From contig CBFFRP010000429.1 of the NCBI GenBank assembly GCA_965644295.1, positions 62,001-126,000 of the forward strand: a DNA stretch of 64,000 nt. Reading direction: 5' to 3'. This document shows positions 10,621 to 22,916 of this stretch, piece after piece. Made by a program: the position numbers and the translations under genes. Source of the DNA: Paraphysomonas bandaiensis. Its lineage: Eukaryota > Chrysophyceae. A model generated the notes under the pieces. It was not told the DNA's origin and ran no database searches. It worked only from the letters and a program-made list of their open reading frames with translations. Numbering within the stretch: position 1 is the stretch's first letter; each line of letters opens with the position of its first letter.

Positions 10621-12039
10621 ATGGATACAACAGACGCACCTCAGATCATTGAACACATTCATAAACAAATCCCCTTTACACCTTACGACAACAAGTGGGT
10701 CCCTTTCTCAAAGAGATTTGTTGCGATGGGGATTCACCCTAATGCCAAGGGTGCTCTACAGGTTTGAAATCATGTGCCATGTTGACCTCGTTACTTGTTT
10801 GTCCGATGTGTGCTTACAATTCTATACGTGAGTAATATCGTGTGATTAAGTCGTGTAAACATAGGTGTATGAGCTTAACAAAGGTGATTTGGAATTAGTA
10901 ACGGAAGCGACAAAACCTCATGGCATAAAGTGCGGAACATTTGGTGCATCTTCTATTGAAGAGCGACACTTGGCCACTGGAGACCATGCCGGAAAGCTTG
11001 CGATATATGACCTTGATAGGATCGACGCTCCTGTTTTTTCTCAACAGGTGTTGCATGTGTTCATCGTGAATTTATTTTTAAATTTTTGTTGTATATTTAA
11101 TGTAATGTACGTATGTCGCAGGCACATACATCCATAATTAACGCGATCGATGGATGTGGTGGCATGGATATTGGATACGGGGCTCCTGAAATCGTTACCG
11201 GAGGACGAGATGGGTGTGTCCGCCTTTGGGATCCTAGAGTAAGCGAGCCAGTGTTGGCACTCGAGCCTAGTGATGGGCAACCTGCAAGAGACTGCTGGAC
11301 AGTAGCTTTCGGTATGTGATACGTTCTATGGGATGCCATATTCACGTATTTACTGAAAAAGACGAATTAGATTATTACATATATATGGCTTAATTCAAGG
11401 TCAATAACATTTGTTGTACCAGGAAATTCCTACAATGACGAAGAGCGATGCATTGTATCGGGATACGATAATGGCGACATTAAGCTATTCGACCTTCGGG
11501 CCAACGCGATTCGATATGAGACGAATGTCGCCAATGGAGTCACATGTGTGGAATTCGATAGGAAGGATATCGAGATGAATAAAATGGTTGTTACAACTTT
11601 AGAATCGAAGTTCAGACTGTTTGATATGCGTACTCAACATCCTACTGGTAAGTCATGCACCATAGTTAGGCATCGTCATTGTTGCATTAATAGTGTGTGC
11701 ATTGCAGGGGGATTCACGTGCCTCACAGAGAAGGCCCATAAGGCCACTGTTTGGTGCGTTCGCCACCTTCCTCAGAATCGTGATCTCTTCATGACAGGAG
11801 GAGGAAATGGTGGGTTCAATCTATACAAATACCACTACCCTGCTAGTCGCACAATGAATGCAAAAGATGATATTCCCATGGGTGTGGTGGGAACTACTGA
11901 ATTACTTAACTCGAGAGTTATCAGTTCGCAACCCATAGTGAACCTCGACTGGAGCCCAGATAAAGAAGGGCTCTGTGTACTCAGCTGCTTGGATCAGACC
12001 GTGCGTGTGTTCATTGTCACAAAGCTCAACAAGTATTAG
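10621..12039 (+). CDS. DNAAF10: DNAAF10/WDR92 (Monad) WD40 protein, dynein assembly factor
   Basis: Five exons (10621-10761, 10865-11047, 11122-11311, 11423-11647, 11708-12039) join in frame to give 356 residues, the same length as human WDR92 (357). The text follows the family blade by blade: '[10 protein letters not shown]', '[15 protein letters not shown]', 'IINAIDG', '[19 protein letters not shown]', '[19 protein letters not shown]', '[14 protein letters not shown]', '[12 protein letters not shown]' and the terminal '[17 protein letters not shown]'. The family works with RPAP3/R2TP-type co-chaperones in the cytoplasm to pre-assemble axonemal dyneins, so its presence implies motile flagella. 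Introns are 74-111 bp. It is divergent from the gene at 9936. Confidence 0.93.
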
Positions 12040-12957
12040 AGTAGTTCAAAAGTAAATAGGATAGTGGGTGTTCTAGCCGAGACGTTGGGGTATTTGAAAC
12101 GCAAGTAATAACCTTCTCTTCGGTGTCAAACTGTTAAGACTATTTTCACAATACGTAACTGTACTTACTACAAGTAATAAACTACTATAAACTCGATCAC
12201 AGAAAAGTACAGAAATGAAGCTAACCCCATAGCAATGATCAATTATATTCGTCTTTGATGATCTAAATGAACTATTTAAAGAAAATTGTTACTTAACGGG
12301 TTTGCATTGTTCTTAGGGTAGACTCGCAGATACAGAGAATAAAATTGCATAGACAGATTCTACGCTTGTGCCTTACACCCATATCGGGTTTCAGGTTCCC
12401 ATAAAAGAGATGTGCAGATTTTGTGAAAGCTAGTCTATCACCCCGCTTGTATTAGTCTTCGCAAAGTTCCCACGGTTGTTAAAGTAAAATATCGCAGAGG
12501 TTGATATTGCGATATCAAGTTTATCTCACGTGCTTGTATTCTTCTAAGAGCAACTACTACTAATTCAACTTTTCTGACAGTAATTAAATCTATCCATTGA
12601 ATCTTTATCACTTCAAACAACATCATTTTAAATCTTTATCGTCGTTAAGAACGGAAAGCTATGCACCACTTCAAACTACCGATAATCTATATGAAGGATA
12701 TTCCTCTATACCACAGAGTAGAGTACTTTGGAATTTGATTCCAATTCCACAAAACCTACCCAACTTTTTCAACTTCTTTTTTAAAGTGTGGAACTACATA
12801 ATTATCCAGATGATCTAAATAAATACTATGTACATACTGTGCAGTTTCAAGTGCCATTTAAATGTCAATGTTCTACGCTCAGAGATAGTTTTGCAACTAC
12901 AAACTGCTCCTTTTATTTTCTTTTTGTTTGCCTGTAATTTCTATATTGGTAAATTGG
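12040..12957. other. Intergenic, no gene seen
   Basis: AT-rich sequence between DNAAF10 and the 281-bp MITE. Short open frames on both strands lack any recognisable feature. Confidence 0.5.
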
Positions 12958-12959
12958 TA

Positions 12960-13240
12960 AACAGGTCATTGCAACCACTGAGGCGAAACAGTGGTCGAAA
13001 GCCCACAACTTATCTGTAGTCACTGAGGGGGGCAGCAGGCGGGTGGTGCAGTATTTGCGTGGCGATATCGGGACATGAAGTTTTATCCCTCTTCTAGCTT
13101 CTTGGTAAAAAGGGGCTGTTTCCCAATATCGCCACGCTAAACTGTAACACCTGCTTCTTGGCCTTCTGCCCCCCTCAGTGACCACAGATAAGTTGTGGGC
13201 ATTCAACCACTGTTTAGCCCAGTGGTAGCAATGACCTGTT
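12960..13240. mobile_element. 281-bp inverted-repeat MITE
   Basis: The first and last about 110 bp are imperfect inverted repeats beginning AACAGGTCATTGC and ending GCAATGACCTGTT. TA dinucleotides flank it (12958-12959 and 13241-13242). The arms carry matching blocks such as CCCACAACTTATCTGT and GAGGGGGGCAG, while the centre (about 13078-13115) is unpaired. It has no coding capacity, and the structure suggests a second, unrelated MITE family. Confidence 0.7.
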
Positions 13241-13242
13241 TA

Positions 13243-14258
13243 CAGATATAGATTTTTTTGTTGAAGCGGGCGAAGTTGCAGTTATAAAACTCCATGATTT
13301 TATCATGGCTGAATAGTACGGTAAATGCGCTTCATATTGTATTGAAGTAATAAAGCAGCAAGATGAATGAGGCTGGGGTAACAGAGACATAGCATGCATC
13401 CGGGGTAATGGAGAAGAACGACCTCTGGTAGATCAAAGTCTCCTTTGCGTGCTGGGTACCACGACCACTTCGTAGAGAGCACTCAACTGCCTACAGGTCT
13501 TGTATATAAGAGCAGATCTTGTAGGCGGGGTTCATGAGGTAGTTAGTGATCCAATAGGCTTCATCACACTACTTGACACCGACAGTAGAGGGAGTTGGAG
13601 TTGGTACATGCGTTGAAGTGACCTAACACGCACTTCGTAGCTAAGTTAGTAGGGACATAGTTTTTTTTGTGGAACTGGTTGTTTTTTATGGGCTATGTCT
13701 CGAGATTTCCCGAGTTTCCGTCCAGGAAATCCTCATTACAAACCAAAAAAAGAAATATGATGGAAAAATTATTTAGCCCGCACCGCAGGTGCGGGATCCC
13801 GCACCCTTGTTTTTACACAAAGGCCGCACAGCAAGTGCGCCCATCGAGTGATCCAATCAGCAGAGTGCATCATAGCATAGTGCATCATATCACATGCATC
13901 GAGTATATGTATATAGTAATATGACGAGGCAGCCATATGCAGCAGATACACGTTAATGAGTGCTTGAATGATAGGTGATAACATGTTGCTACCATCTTAT
14001 TTCATGAAACTGTGAGATGAGATATGCAGTTACTGGACGAGGTTTATAAGGCTGTATGGAGAGGAACTGTGAAGGGCTGTATATTATGGTATGAAGTGAT
14101 ATGATATGGATATCAATGATTGAATTCCAGGTGGGAGCATCATGCTCCCATCATCCTATTTAAAGTGTCAGGTATGCAGAGAGATGAGAAGTGGTACATT
14201 TGAAGGAATAGAAGGCTGTATATCATGCATGCACTATGTTGTGTGATGGTATATGAGA
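13243..14258. other. Repeat-rich intergenic region
   Basis: No intact gene. A stretch near 13250-13640 reads partly open on the minus strand but is broken and unrecognised; it may be a decayed element. At 13775-13810 there is a GC-rich cluster of nested palindromes (GCCCGCACC / GGTGCGGGATCCCGCACC). From 13850 on the sequence is built of ATG/CAT-rich low-complexity words. Confidence 0.45.
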
Positions 14259-14652
14259 TGCTGAATGTTGTCATGGTTTATTATGCTGTTGTAGGCGCAA
14301 TGACGTTTATACTTACCGGTGCAAGAGGGATGCCTAAGCGACACAAGCGCCCGGCTGCCCCTGTACCATCTTGCAGTGAATATGTGTCATGTTGTGTAAG
14401 GGTATGCAGTATGGCTGTATGTGATAAGAATTCTGAACGGTGTGGAATAATAAAATGCTGAAGGCTGTGATGGTTTATTATGCTGTTGTAGGCGCAATGA
14501 CGTTTATACTTACCGGTGCAAGAGGGATGCCTAAGCGACACAAGCGCCCGGCTGCCCCTGTTCCATCTTGCAGTGAATATGTGTCATGTTGTGTAAGGGT
14601 ATGCAGTATGGCTGTATGTGATAAGAATTCTGAACGGTGTGGAATAATAAAA
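14259..14652. repeat. Tandem repeat A, two 197-bp units
   Basis: Two nearly identical copies lie head to tail with a 197-bp period (compare 14280 with 14477). The open frames inside are the same frame repeated and look non-coding. The end of the unit grades into the 184-bp repeat that follows, sharing the words AATAATAAAATGCTGAA and CTGTTGTA. Confidence 0.85.
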
Positions 14653-15190
14653 TGCTGAACGCTGTGATGGTTGATTATACTGTTGTATGCTCTGTAAATA
14701 ATGATACGATGTATTCCAATTACTAATGAATCATTAATTATAAGGGTACAGTATAAAAAGTTGATGGAGTGGTTATAAATGAATACATATAGGCATTCTA
14801 CAGATTACTAACATCAGACTGTGTCGAATAATAAAATGCTGCACGCTGTAATGGTTGATTATACTGTTGTATGCTCTGTAAATAATGATACGATGTATTC
14901 CAATTACTAATGAATCATTAATTATAAGGGTACATTATAAAAAGTTGATGGAGTGGTTATAAATGAATACATATAGGCATTCTACAGATTACTAACATCA
15001 GACTGTGTCGAATAATAAAATGCTGAACGCTGTAATGGTTGATTATACTGTTGTATGCTCTGTAAATAATGATACGATGTATTCCAATTACTAATGAATC
15101 ATTAATTATAAGGGTACATTATAAAAAGTTGATGGAGTGGTTATAAATGAATACATATATTGGCATTCTACAGATTACTAACATCAGACT
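14653..15190. repeat. Tandem repeat B, about three 184-bp units
   Basis: Three copies with 184-bp spacing (TTGATTATAC at 14671, 14855 and 15039) end just before 15190. They share a 40-bp start with repeat A, so B appears to derive from A by replacement of the rest of the unit. The array abuts the 3' end of the tyrosine-recombinase gene. Confidence 0.85.
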
Positions 15191-15268
15191 GAAGTTTCCT
15201 TTTCTTTGTCCTTGGAATAATGTTACCATCACTGTCCCTTCGTGCACTCATTGCATCATATATACTGT

Positions 15269-17462
15269 TTATGTATTTCTTAGAGGCTTTTTTTTGGGGT
15301 GAAACTTGTCGTAATTTTCCTGACCAAATAAATCAACAATAACACGCAATTCAACCTTTTCAGCTATGCATTTTAAATTACTCTTCCATTCTCTGTACGA
15401 AGTAGACTGACTTGCCATACAGGGTTTCGGCTCATCAAGAAAACGTTTCTCGTCATCGTACAATAGGCCGAGTCCTTTAGTCAATACTCGATTTAGTTTT
15501 TTCTGTTTGTTGACGTTGTCTACCATAGGGTATCTCTTTCCTACAATTTCATGTAATTCATAATCAAAATAGTCAATAATAACTGTTGATAAGCATAATT
15601 TTTCGAGAGTTTTATATTGAATGAAGGATATATGGGGCATGCGCTGCATGTTAACTCTCATGTATTGAAAAACATTTGTCGTAGTAGTGGATGGACCTTT
15701 GGAAGGTCCTTCAGTAATCGGAGGCAAGACTGTAGGCGATGTAGGTATCCGTGATACAGTCTCTGAAGTTGGTATAGTGGTATCCGTTGGAATATTTTTC
15801 AAGCCTTCTAGAATATCAGCCACAGCAGTGTCTAATTTCTTGTGCAGATCAGCTATTGCAATAGTTTGGGTGTCACACTTTCTATGAAGCTGTTGTATTT
15901 GGTCTCGAAGAATGCGATTCTCCTGGTAAATTTCGTCTACATTTCTTGTGTCTACAAAATTAAGGCGAAGCCATTCCTCCTCAATCGCAGCACTCCATTG
16001 CATTATGTCATTCCAAGTGAAATGGTGGCGCATCATGTTGTGCTTGAATTTACAAACCACTGCATGTTGTGCCGTGTATTTAGAAACAAATGATGGTAAC
16101 CTCATAAGGAATGTAGCAAACACAGAGAGTTTAAATTGAAATAGACAGCCATCAACCCCAAATTCTGGGTAAGTGAGTGGATAACATGTTTCGATTAACG
16201 CCATCACTTGTTCTCGGTTTCCATTGTTGATAAATACACACTCGGGTGGATATATCTTATTCCTGGGATTAGAGTAGCCACTTAAAATTTTTCCACCCAC
16301 AGCAATAGTGACATCTAGTCCCATGATATACTCAAAAATGCTGCACTCTCCGGAGAAGTCCCATCCTCCACGCATAATCGCATGGAAGATGCCGCCTGAC
16401 TGACTACTGGCTATGTCAGTTGCAGCCCCGACTCTAAGACCCTTGCCTGTTGTTTCCTTTGTAACTCCAGGTACCTTCCCGATCATTTGTTTTAGTAGCT
16501 TAGAAACAAATTGACTAGCGCTTGATGTAGTCAATGCTAGATCTGGAAAGACGAAGTCACCGTTGAGATCTGCTGCAGTACAGGACATCCAGTACATTGA
16601 ATAAGCGAAGAAAACACAAGTCTCTAGACAAGAGTAGTCGGGAAAAAAGTTCATTGTTTTGATAGAAGCCACCTTCAATTCTGTCCAATCAAACGTTAAG
16701 TATCCATCGCAGTGCCACATTGCATTATTATACGAAGCAAACATTGCTTCAGACACCCGACCAACAGCAGCAAACGTGAAAACCAAATAGAGATTGTACA
16801 ATGAATACTTCTTCACTTCTAAATAAAGTTTATTAGCATACAGTAAATCATAGATATGTGAAGTATGTCCACTTACCGGAGAAATCAGATGCCCGATGTA
16901 TAATGTATTCACCTATGCGCTTCATTAGTTCTTTCCCCACTGGACTTGTTTTCTCTGATATACGCACTCCTTGTGCGATACACCGCTTGATAATATGCTT
17001 TGATACTGCCGCTCTCACATCTTTGTACCACAGCTCATTGGAGCTGCTTAATAACTCATTTCTTTTAAATCGCTTCGTCAGCGCAGTCTTCGTGTCTGAC
17101 AAATACTGCCAAGCAGTACCTAGGGTCAAAGGCTTCTTCGTTGTTCCATGGACGGCGTGATCGATCAAAAAGCCACCGAAACATTGAAATAGTTCTACAT
17201 TTATATCACTGTCTATGAGTTCCTTATACCTCTTCTTCCCGTCGAACCGCATCTCCAAGTACTTCGCAAACTGAGCTAACGCAGAGGAGTTACGATTTTT
17301 GGTTTCCCCATCACCGACTTTTCTAATGCCCCCTGTGGTAGTTGATTCCGTGGTAGTTGATTCCGTGGTAGTTGATTCCGTGGTAGTTGATTCCGTGGTA
17401 GTTGATTCCATGCTACTATGATATGTTCTCGCTGTTATTATGTTCTGTATGTATGATACCAT
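15269..17462 (-). CDS. Crypton-like tyrosine recombinase (mobile element or domesticated)
   Basis: Two exons (16877-17462 and 15269-16818) join through a 58-bp GTAAGT..TTTAG intron, giving about 711 residues. After an N-terminal STTTE repeat (five units) comes a SAM-like core-binding domain ('SALAQFAKYLEMRF...TLGTAWQYLSDTKTAL'). The catalytic domain follows: 'AAVGRVSEAMF' supplies the first Arg, 'GKGLRVGAATDIA' the second, and 'RGGWDFSGECSIFEYI' the end of the domain with the probable nucleophilic Tyr. This is the R..R..Y layout of phage-integrase-type recombinases, with no reverse transcriptase nearby, as in Cryptons. The C-terminal 250 residues contain a coiled-coil-like heptad region and a basic tail ('FHPKKKPLRNT'). 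Both exons are intact, so the gene may be active or recently inserted. Confidence 0.65.
17338..17412. repeat. 15-bp minisatellite inside the recombinase gene
   Basis: About five copies of the 15-mer GTAGTTGATTCCGTG lie in tandem and encode STTTE repeats in frame. The nearly identical copies suggest recent expansion. Confidence 0.8.
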
Positions 17463-18039
17463 GCTGTGATGAGAGAGCTCCTCCTTCAACACCCACCTCC
17501 CTGGATCTATTACTCACCAGCAACACCATACATACCACTGGTCACTCATCATCACCACTTATATAGTTCCACACCATTATGGTGCGGGCTTGAGTACGGT
17601 ACCTTCCACATTTTACAGAAAAGTGACAAGTGTCGAATCTAAAAGTCCGTTTCGAGAAAAGTGTTTTTCTTCTAGATATGACACAGTAAACTACACTGTA
17701 TTCCAGTGTCATCTCATTATACAGTCCACATATGCGGCATTCTCATACTTTATTCTGACCCATATCACACTGTATTCCTGTATTCCATTCAAGCAGTTGG
17801 CCCGTAACTGTATAGGTGCACCAGTGTGCACTGCCTGGTCCTGTGACTGTGATGGTCATTGCTATTGTTGCTTGTTATTGCTGCTGTTATTCCAAGAACT
17901 GGGCACTGTTCATTGTACGAGATATTCTTCTAGTGCTATCTCGCTATTGGATTATATAAGCAAAGTTCTTGTATATACGCTCTGAAGTATTAGTGCGGTG
18001 CATGCTCTCTCTATTATATATTTGATAAATAGAACACTT
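17463..18039. other. Divergent intergenic region
   Basis: Holds no gene that I can support; the open frame at 17590-17985 is Cys/Leu/Tyr-rich low-complexity sequence. GGTGCGGGCT at 17581-17590 is the exact complement of AGCCCGCACC at 13775-13784, possibly the ends of the element carrying the recombinase. Words like ACACTGTATTCC recur towards the next start. Confidence 0.4.
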
Positions 18040-21000
18040 ATGGCAGCACAGATGCTAAAAAGCAGACTGTATCTGCTCGTCTGTATTTTATGCCATGTTT
18101 ATGTGCAGTCATCCCGTCAGAAAGCATCTGCATGTCAGAAACAATTGCCGTTATCGTTCACTGCCCAGCAACGATCTCATTTTTGTGCTGGTGTTGTTCA
18201 TGAGAGTGGTGCAGTTCACTGCGCAAATGATGCAAAATCTTCCCTAAAGATGAAGTACGACGAAATATATGAGTTGTGCCAGCATTCATCATCAGCTGCG
18301 CCTGTTGAATGTTACAAAAGTTTATCCCTTAAAGACAGGAAAAACCATGGTATATTACTATGTGGAAATGCAACGTCGTCTCTTCCATCAGCATGTTGGA
18401 GTGAATTGACTTCCCTTAAAGGAACCAACAAGTTGAGTGCGGATCTTATATTGCCATTTTGTAAGTCTATTCAAGATTCTGGCCCACTGCATTGTTTACA
18501 TCACTCGACATCCCTTTCACTATTGTCATCCTCACTTGCACTGGATGCGTGTCTTTATGCAACTCTTCCAGATGAAGGCGATGACAAGAACTACCCCGAA
18601 CAGTGCATGATTGATATGAAGAAGAGCATTCAACCTTCACGTGGTATTACCGCATCTGATGTTGTTCAGTTCTGCTACGCAGTGACATCTTCAAGTACCT
18701 CGCCACAAGATTGTTTTCACGCCTTATCCGAATCTCCAGCCGCAGCTAAGGTCTCTCAATCAACCAGGTTAGCGCTGTGTTGGGACTCAGAATCACCAAC
18801 TGGGCCTGGGGAGTGTCTGGAGGCAGTGGAGAAAGCTCGAAAAGAGGCAGCTACTGGAGTGATGGGTCTCACTGACGAAGGAGTGGTTGAGCTATGTTCT
18901 CATGCTCTGTCTGATGGACCCGCGCGGTGCTTCATTGCAAGTCGCCATGTATCCTTCCCAAAAGCTTCATCTGGCGGAAAACAAATGGATGATATGTCCA
19001 ATCGGCTGCAGCTCTGCCATGGAGCTCCTAATGACGGCCCTGCCAGATGCATGCGCCGCGCACTAGGAGCTTTCCGTGGAGGCGGGCAAGTGATTGGTGG
19101 TGGGCAATCCTCAATGTCCCCCGACGACATCACGTATTATTCAACGGCTCTTTGTGTAGGTGCCGAATCTGAAGGTCCTGCTGATTGTGCGTTAAAGGCC
19201 CCCGCATGGCTATCTCCAGACGAGCGGGTGCATTTATGTGGCGGAATTATTCACGCCAACAGGGCACAAGAACCTTTAAAGTGTCTGGAAACTATATCAA
19301 ATTCTGTCATTGCGAAAAGACTTTCCAATAGTCCAAAGAAGTGTATGGGATACTTTCTCGGCAATATAGTCTCGGAATCAGAGAAGTACTCTCGATACCT
19401 ACTCCTGCACATGTGTTCTTTTCTGGGTTCAGACTATCCCCTCGCTGCTGCGGAGTGTTTCCGAACCGCTCCTACAATTCTGGATCACGATACAGCTGTT
19501 ACAGGTGTGTGTACTAATCACACGTACTCCCCGGATTCACCTGAGGAGAATGATGAGAAAAGTGGTAGTGGGGGACTAAAGTATGATCCACAAGCCCTAT
19601 CATCATGTGTGAAACTCCTTCCTGCAGACTGGAATGGTGAAGACCGGGCAGTGCTATGTGCGCGAGTAAACTCAACGCAAAAGGCAGAATCGGTTGTGAA
19701 GTGTGCCATCGACCTACATAAAACTACTAGACTGCTGAGTAAGCCTGAAGCTGCAGCTGTTTGTGCCGCTGCTGTGGATGAGAGCCCTGATGGTGAGGCT
19801 CTTCCTACACGTGTAGGCGGGCCAGGGACTGGGCGGAGGATATTGGGCGGTGTTGCAGCGTGTGTGAGACGTGCTATGAGCGATGTGACCTCATCTTCTG
19901 CTAGGCTTCCACCTGACATTGATCTGATCACTGAAGTATGTTCCAAGGCGCATATTGGGGAAGCTGGAACTTGTGTGGCATCATTTAGTACGAAAAGTAA
20001 ACAAAATGTGCTGACAAGAGACGGACTACGAGAGTTTTGCTCTCATAAGGGCTCCCTAAGCAAAATGGGGTGTATCAAGCATTATCAAAAAGGAAAGTCT
20101 GGACCACTCTCTCTTGAGGAGGTACAAACTTGTCTACACACTGACCCTGTCGTCAACGACTTAAGGGTTGTTAAATTCTTAGCAGCTGATAATGGTATTG
20201 AAGCTGTTGCTGGAAAGTGGTTCTCTATGGAAATTCAGGTTACATATTACAATATTTGCTCATTTCTTCTGATACACTTACGTCTTTTCAATGTAGATGA
20301 TTGACCAGTGGGGACAGAACATGGACGGGGTTAATGGGGTGCGCATTGTAGCATCCATAAATGAAAACAATGACCAGGGTGCGGTGTTGTGGGGTCTGCG
20401 ATCCAACAGCAGTGTGGACGGAAGGTTTTTTATTTCCTTGCTTATGCATACTGTTGGGTGTAACGGATATTTTACTGATGCAGAGTCACTCTAAGCCATT
20501 TGGTTGTGTCCCAGGCTGGACCTGTTGAGCTCAAGTTATCTTCAACTTCTTCTGGTGATATGACCGCCTCCAAAAGTATTCAGAGAGGGAGGACTCTGAT
20601 GATAAGCAAGATGTATGTATACCCCAACCCCGTGATGAAGAAATCAGACAGGTGTTTGTTCGTGTTCACTGAACTAAACTGTCCAGTCACAACATCACCT
20701 GTGGATACTACTCAGTGGGAGACCACGTTTCCGAATGAAATCGGTAATACTCGTGGTAGTTGTAAAATTTGTAGGTGACTTCAGTTTACAGGAATTTTAC
20801 CCGCACGAGTATATGGTGATCTCTTGATGTGTTTGGATGTGCTGGATATGTGGGCGGTTTCAGCTGAAGTATTACCATCAGGAGAAGGTCATATTAAGTA
20901 CAGATATGGTGTAGACGCTGTGTGGACAGGCCGTGGTCTTCCTCGAGAAGAGATGTCTTACTTTGAGCGACTGGATCTGGAGGAGGGTAATTTGAATTTG

Positions 21001-21310
21001 AAGGACATTAGACGCGCCTATCATAAAAAGAGTCTTCAATGGCACCCGGTAGTTATATGCTATATATATTTATTTTCAGTTATATGAAGCCCGTATTGTT
21101 TCTACTTATCAATGTTTTAATGTTGCACAGGATCGATGGGCGGGCTTGACCAACAACGCAACAAGTATCAGTGGCGAGGTGTACGCTCTTGCCGTACAAG
21201 GCGCTTTCGAACTAATTGCCGAGGCATACAAGGGACTGAATGATGCCGCTGCTGTAATCGTAGAAGAAAAGAAGAATAGTGTTCCAAAAGATGAGAAAGT
21301 GTTTTATTAG
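18040..21310 (+). CDS. Secreted/ER Cys-rich repeat protein with C-terminal J domain
   Basis: Modelled exons are 18040-20238, 20297-20452, 20515-20743, 20792-21048 and 21131-21310, all joining in frame to about 1,006 residues; the second intron's donor (GTTGGG) is the least certain. A signal peptide ('LYLLVCILCHVYVQS') is followed by about a dozen repeats of roughly 45 residues, each with two Cys in the pattern LC..A...GPa.C ('LCHGAPNDGPARCM', 'LCVGAESEGPADCAL'). A beta-rich region follows, then a J domain: 'DIRRAYHKKSLQWHPDRW' with the HPD motif at about residues 946-948, split by the last intron, and the closing helix 'AFELIAEAYKGLND'. J domains recruit and stimulate Hsp70; with a signal peptide and no KDEL the partner would be BiP or an extracytoplasmic chaperone. 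I do not know a named family for the whole architecture. Confidence 0.75.
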
Positions 21311-22916
21311 GTAGCTAGGTGGACGGGCTAGATGTAGCTAACAACTTTATGCATACTTGTAAATCAATCGTGACAATCTCTGTTATTTAATTTTGCACTC
21401 TATTGTACTGCTCTCGATTTGAAGTTCAAACTATAATAAAGGAATATATCATCGGTATAGAGAACAAAGAACAACATATTGCAATAGTACGACTCAATCT
21501 TGGTTTGGATCATTCCTATTCGATTGAAGTCGTCAGAGTACACAAAAATATATATACAATTTGATATTATTATGCGGAGAGTTACTGTTACACGAAATCA
21601 GCAAGTCTGCAAAAGTATCTACGTATCTACCATGTGTACCATCGCTTCATAACCAGGACCAGGTAAACATATTTATTGCAACATATTTATTAATTATTAT
21701 TGGTCTTTAAAATTGAATTATAATTATTTATTGCTGGCACTATATTGTTATCGCCCCTGGCTCTGTTCATATTCATCGATATCAATTTATCTCCATGAAC
21801 CCTTTAGAAGAATGATATCGGATGCATGTTCAGGCGATATGTAATACTCTGCTTCTCGGTTCCTGCGACCTCCGCTTGTTCAGTACTGGTGGCAACACTT
21901 CGACCTCATTTCTTAATAGATGAAGTATTACCACCATTACTGAATACTCGTTCCGTATCTATATTTAAATTTAATATGGAAGCTGTATCCATATTTACTT
22001 GATACTTTTCTTTTGACTCCTGAAGTAGATAGCACTTTGCCGTTGACCAAATCACACCGTGTAAATGGGTGCGTTGTTTCTACAGCTTGAACATCCCTTA
22101 CAGATACACGAGTGATATCATCTGAGCATACGACTGTAATTTTAGCGAACTATGTCTACAATGCAACTATCTGAGATACATGCAGACCAGAGACCCTGTG
22201 GCACAACCCATAGAAGGACAGGACCACCTTCAATGATAGTGAATACGATCATCATTTCATGTTAACCGTAGACTGGATGCACAGACACTGGCAGATCATC
22301 GCCATGAAGTGGCAGCTCACTGCTGCAATTAGATATAACTACACATCTCTGAGTCACTGTGATGCACTGCGCTATCTTCAGATGATGGTGAATTCATTGA
22401 CGAACAAACGGGCTGATTATAGTGAAGTCCTATCTATGCTGTTGCTATAACAGTGAATGATATCAGCCACCGGCACCATGGAGGAGGCAGTGGAGTTGTT
22501 TGGTGGGAGTTGAGATGAGAGGATCAGATCAGGCTCAGGCAGCCAGATCTGCTCTGCTGGTCGGATTTCCAACCGGCTTTGGCTGATCGAGCCGGTAGCC
22601 GTTAGACCGGCCGGCTACGACTCCACCTCCACCAGCAGTATACGGTACTGTATACAGCAGGCGTCGAGTACAGCAGTGTATTATAGAGGAACGTTACAGC
22701 CAGCTCTACCTCCTCATATACATAGACATACACACACCACCCACTGACATGTGAACACTGGCAGATATATATATCAGACGAGTTCTTTGCATTGTTGGAA
22801 CAGAATTCATCCTTCGTTGTATCTGGAGTCTCATTGAGCTCTGAGAGTTGCTTTGACAGCACAACCAGCAGACATACATACACACATCATCATACTGTTG
22901 CATACTGTAGTATAGG
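21311..22916. other. Long intergenic region
   Basis: No gene found in 1.6 kb. The first part is AT-rich with possible poly(A) sites (AATAAAGG near 21437). From 22550 it becomes GC-richer with GCCGG words, and from 22630 carries TACAGCAG motifs before the EF-hand gene. Confidence 0.5.
22669..22677 (-). promoter_or_regulatory. TACTGCTGTA-type motif, minus orientation
   Basis: TACAGCAGT about 240 bp upstream of the start at 22917, next to TACGGTACTGTATACAGCAG. It matches the motif seen in other promoter regions; role inferred. Confidence 0.35.

Noticed and set aside
14225-14658. Two identical Cys-rich small proteins
   Set aside because: Each is the same frame within a tandem DNA repeat, with stops and sequence set by the repeat unit; no family match or independent evidence.
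13775-17590. AGCCCGCACC / GGTGCGGGCT as firm ends of a transposon
   Set aside because: The match is only 10 bp and no target duplication is visible outside it, so it is kept as a hypothesis in the findings and not annotated as element borders.
17590-17985. 131-residue frame upstream of the Cys-rich J protein
   Set aside because: Leu/Cys/Tyr-rich low-complexity translation of a promoter region, no good start or domain.
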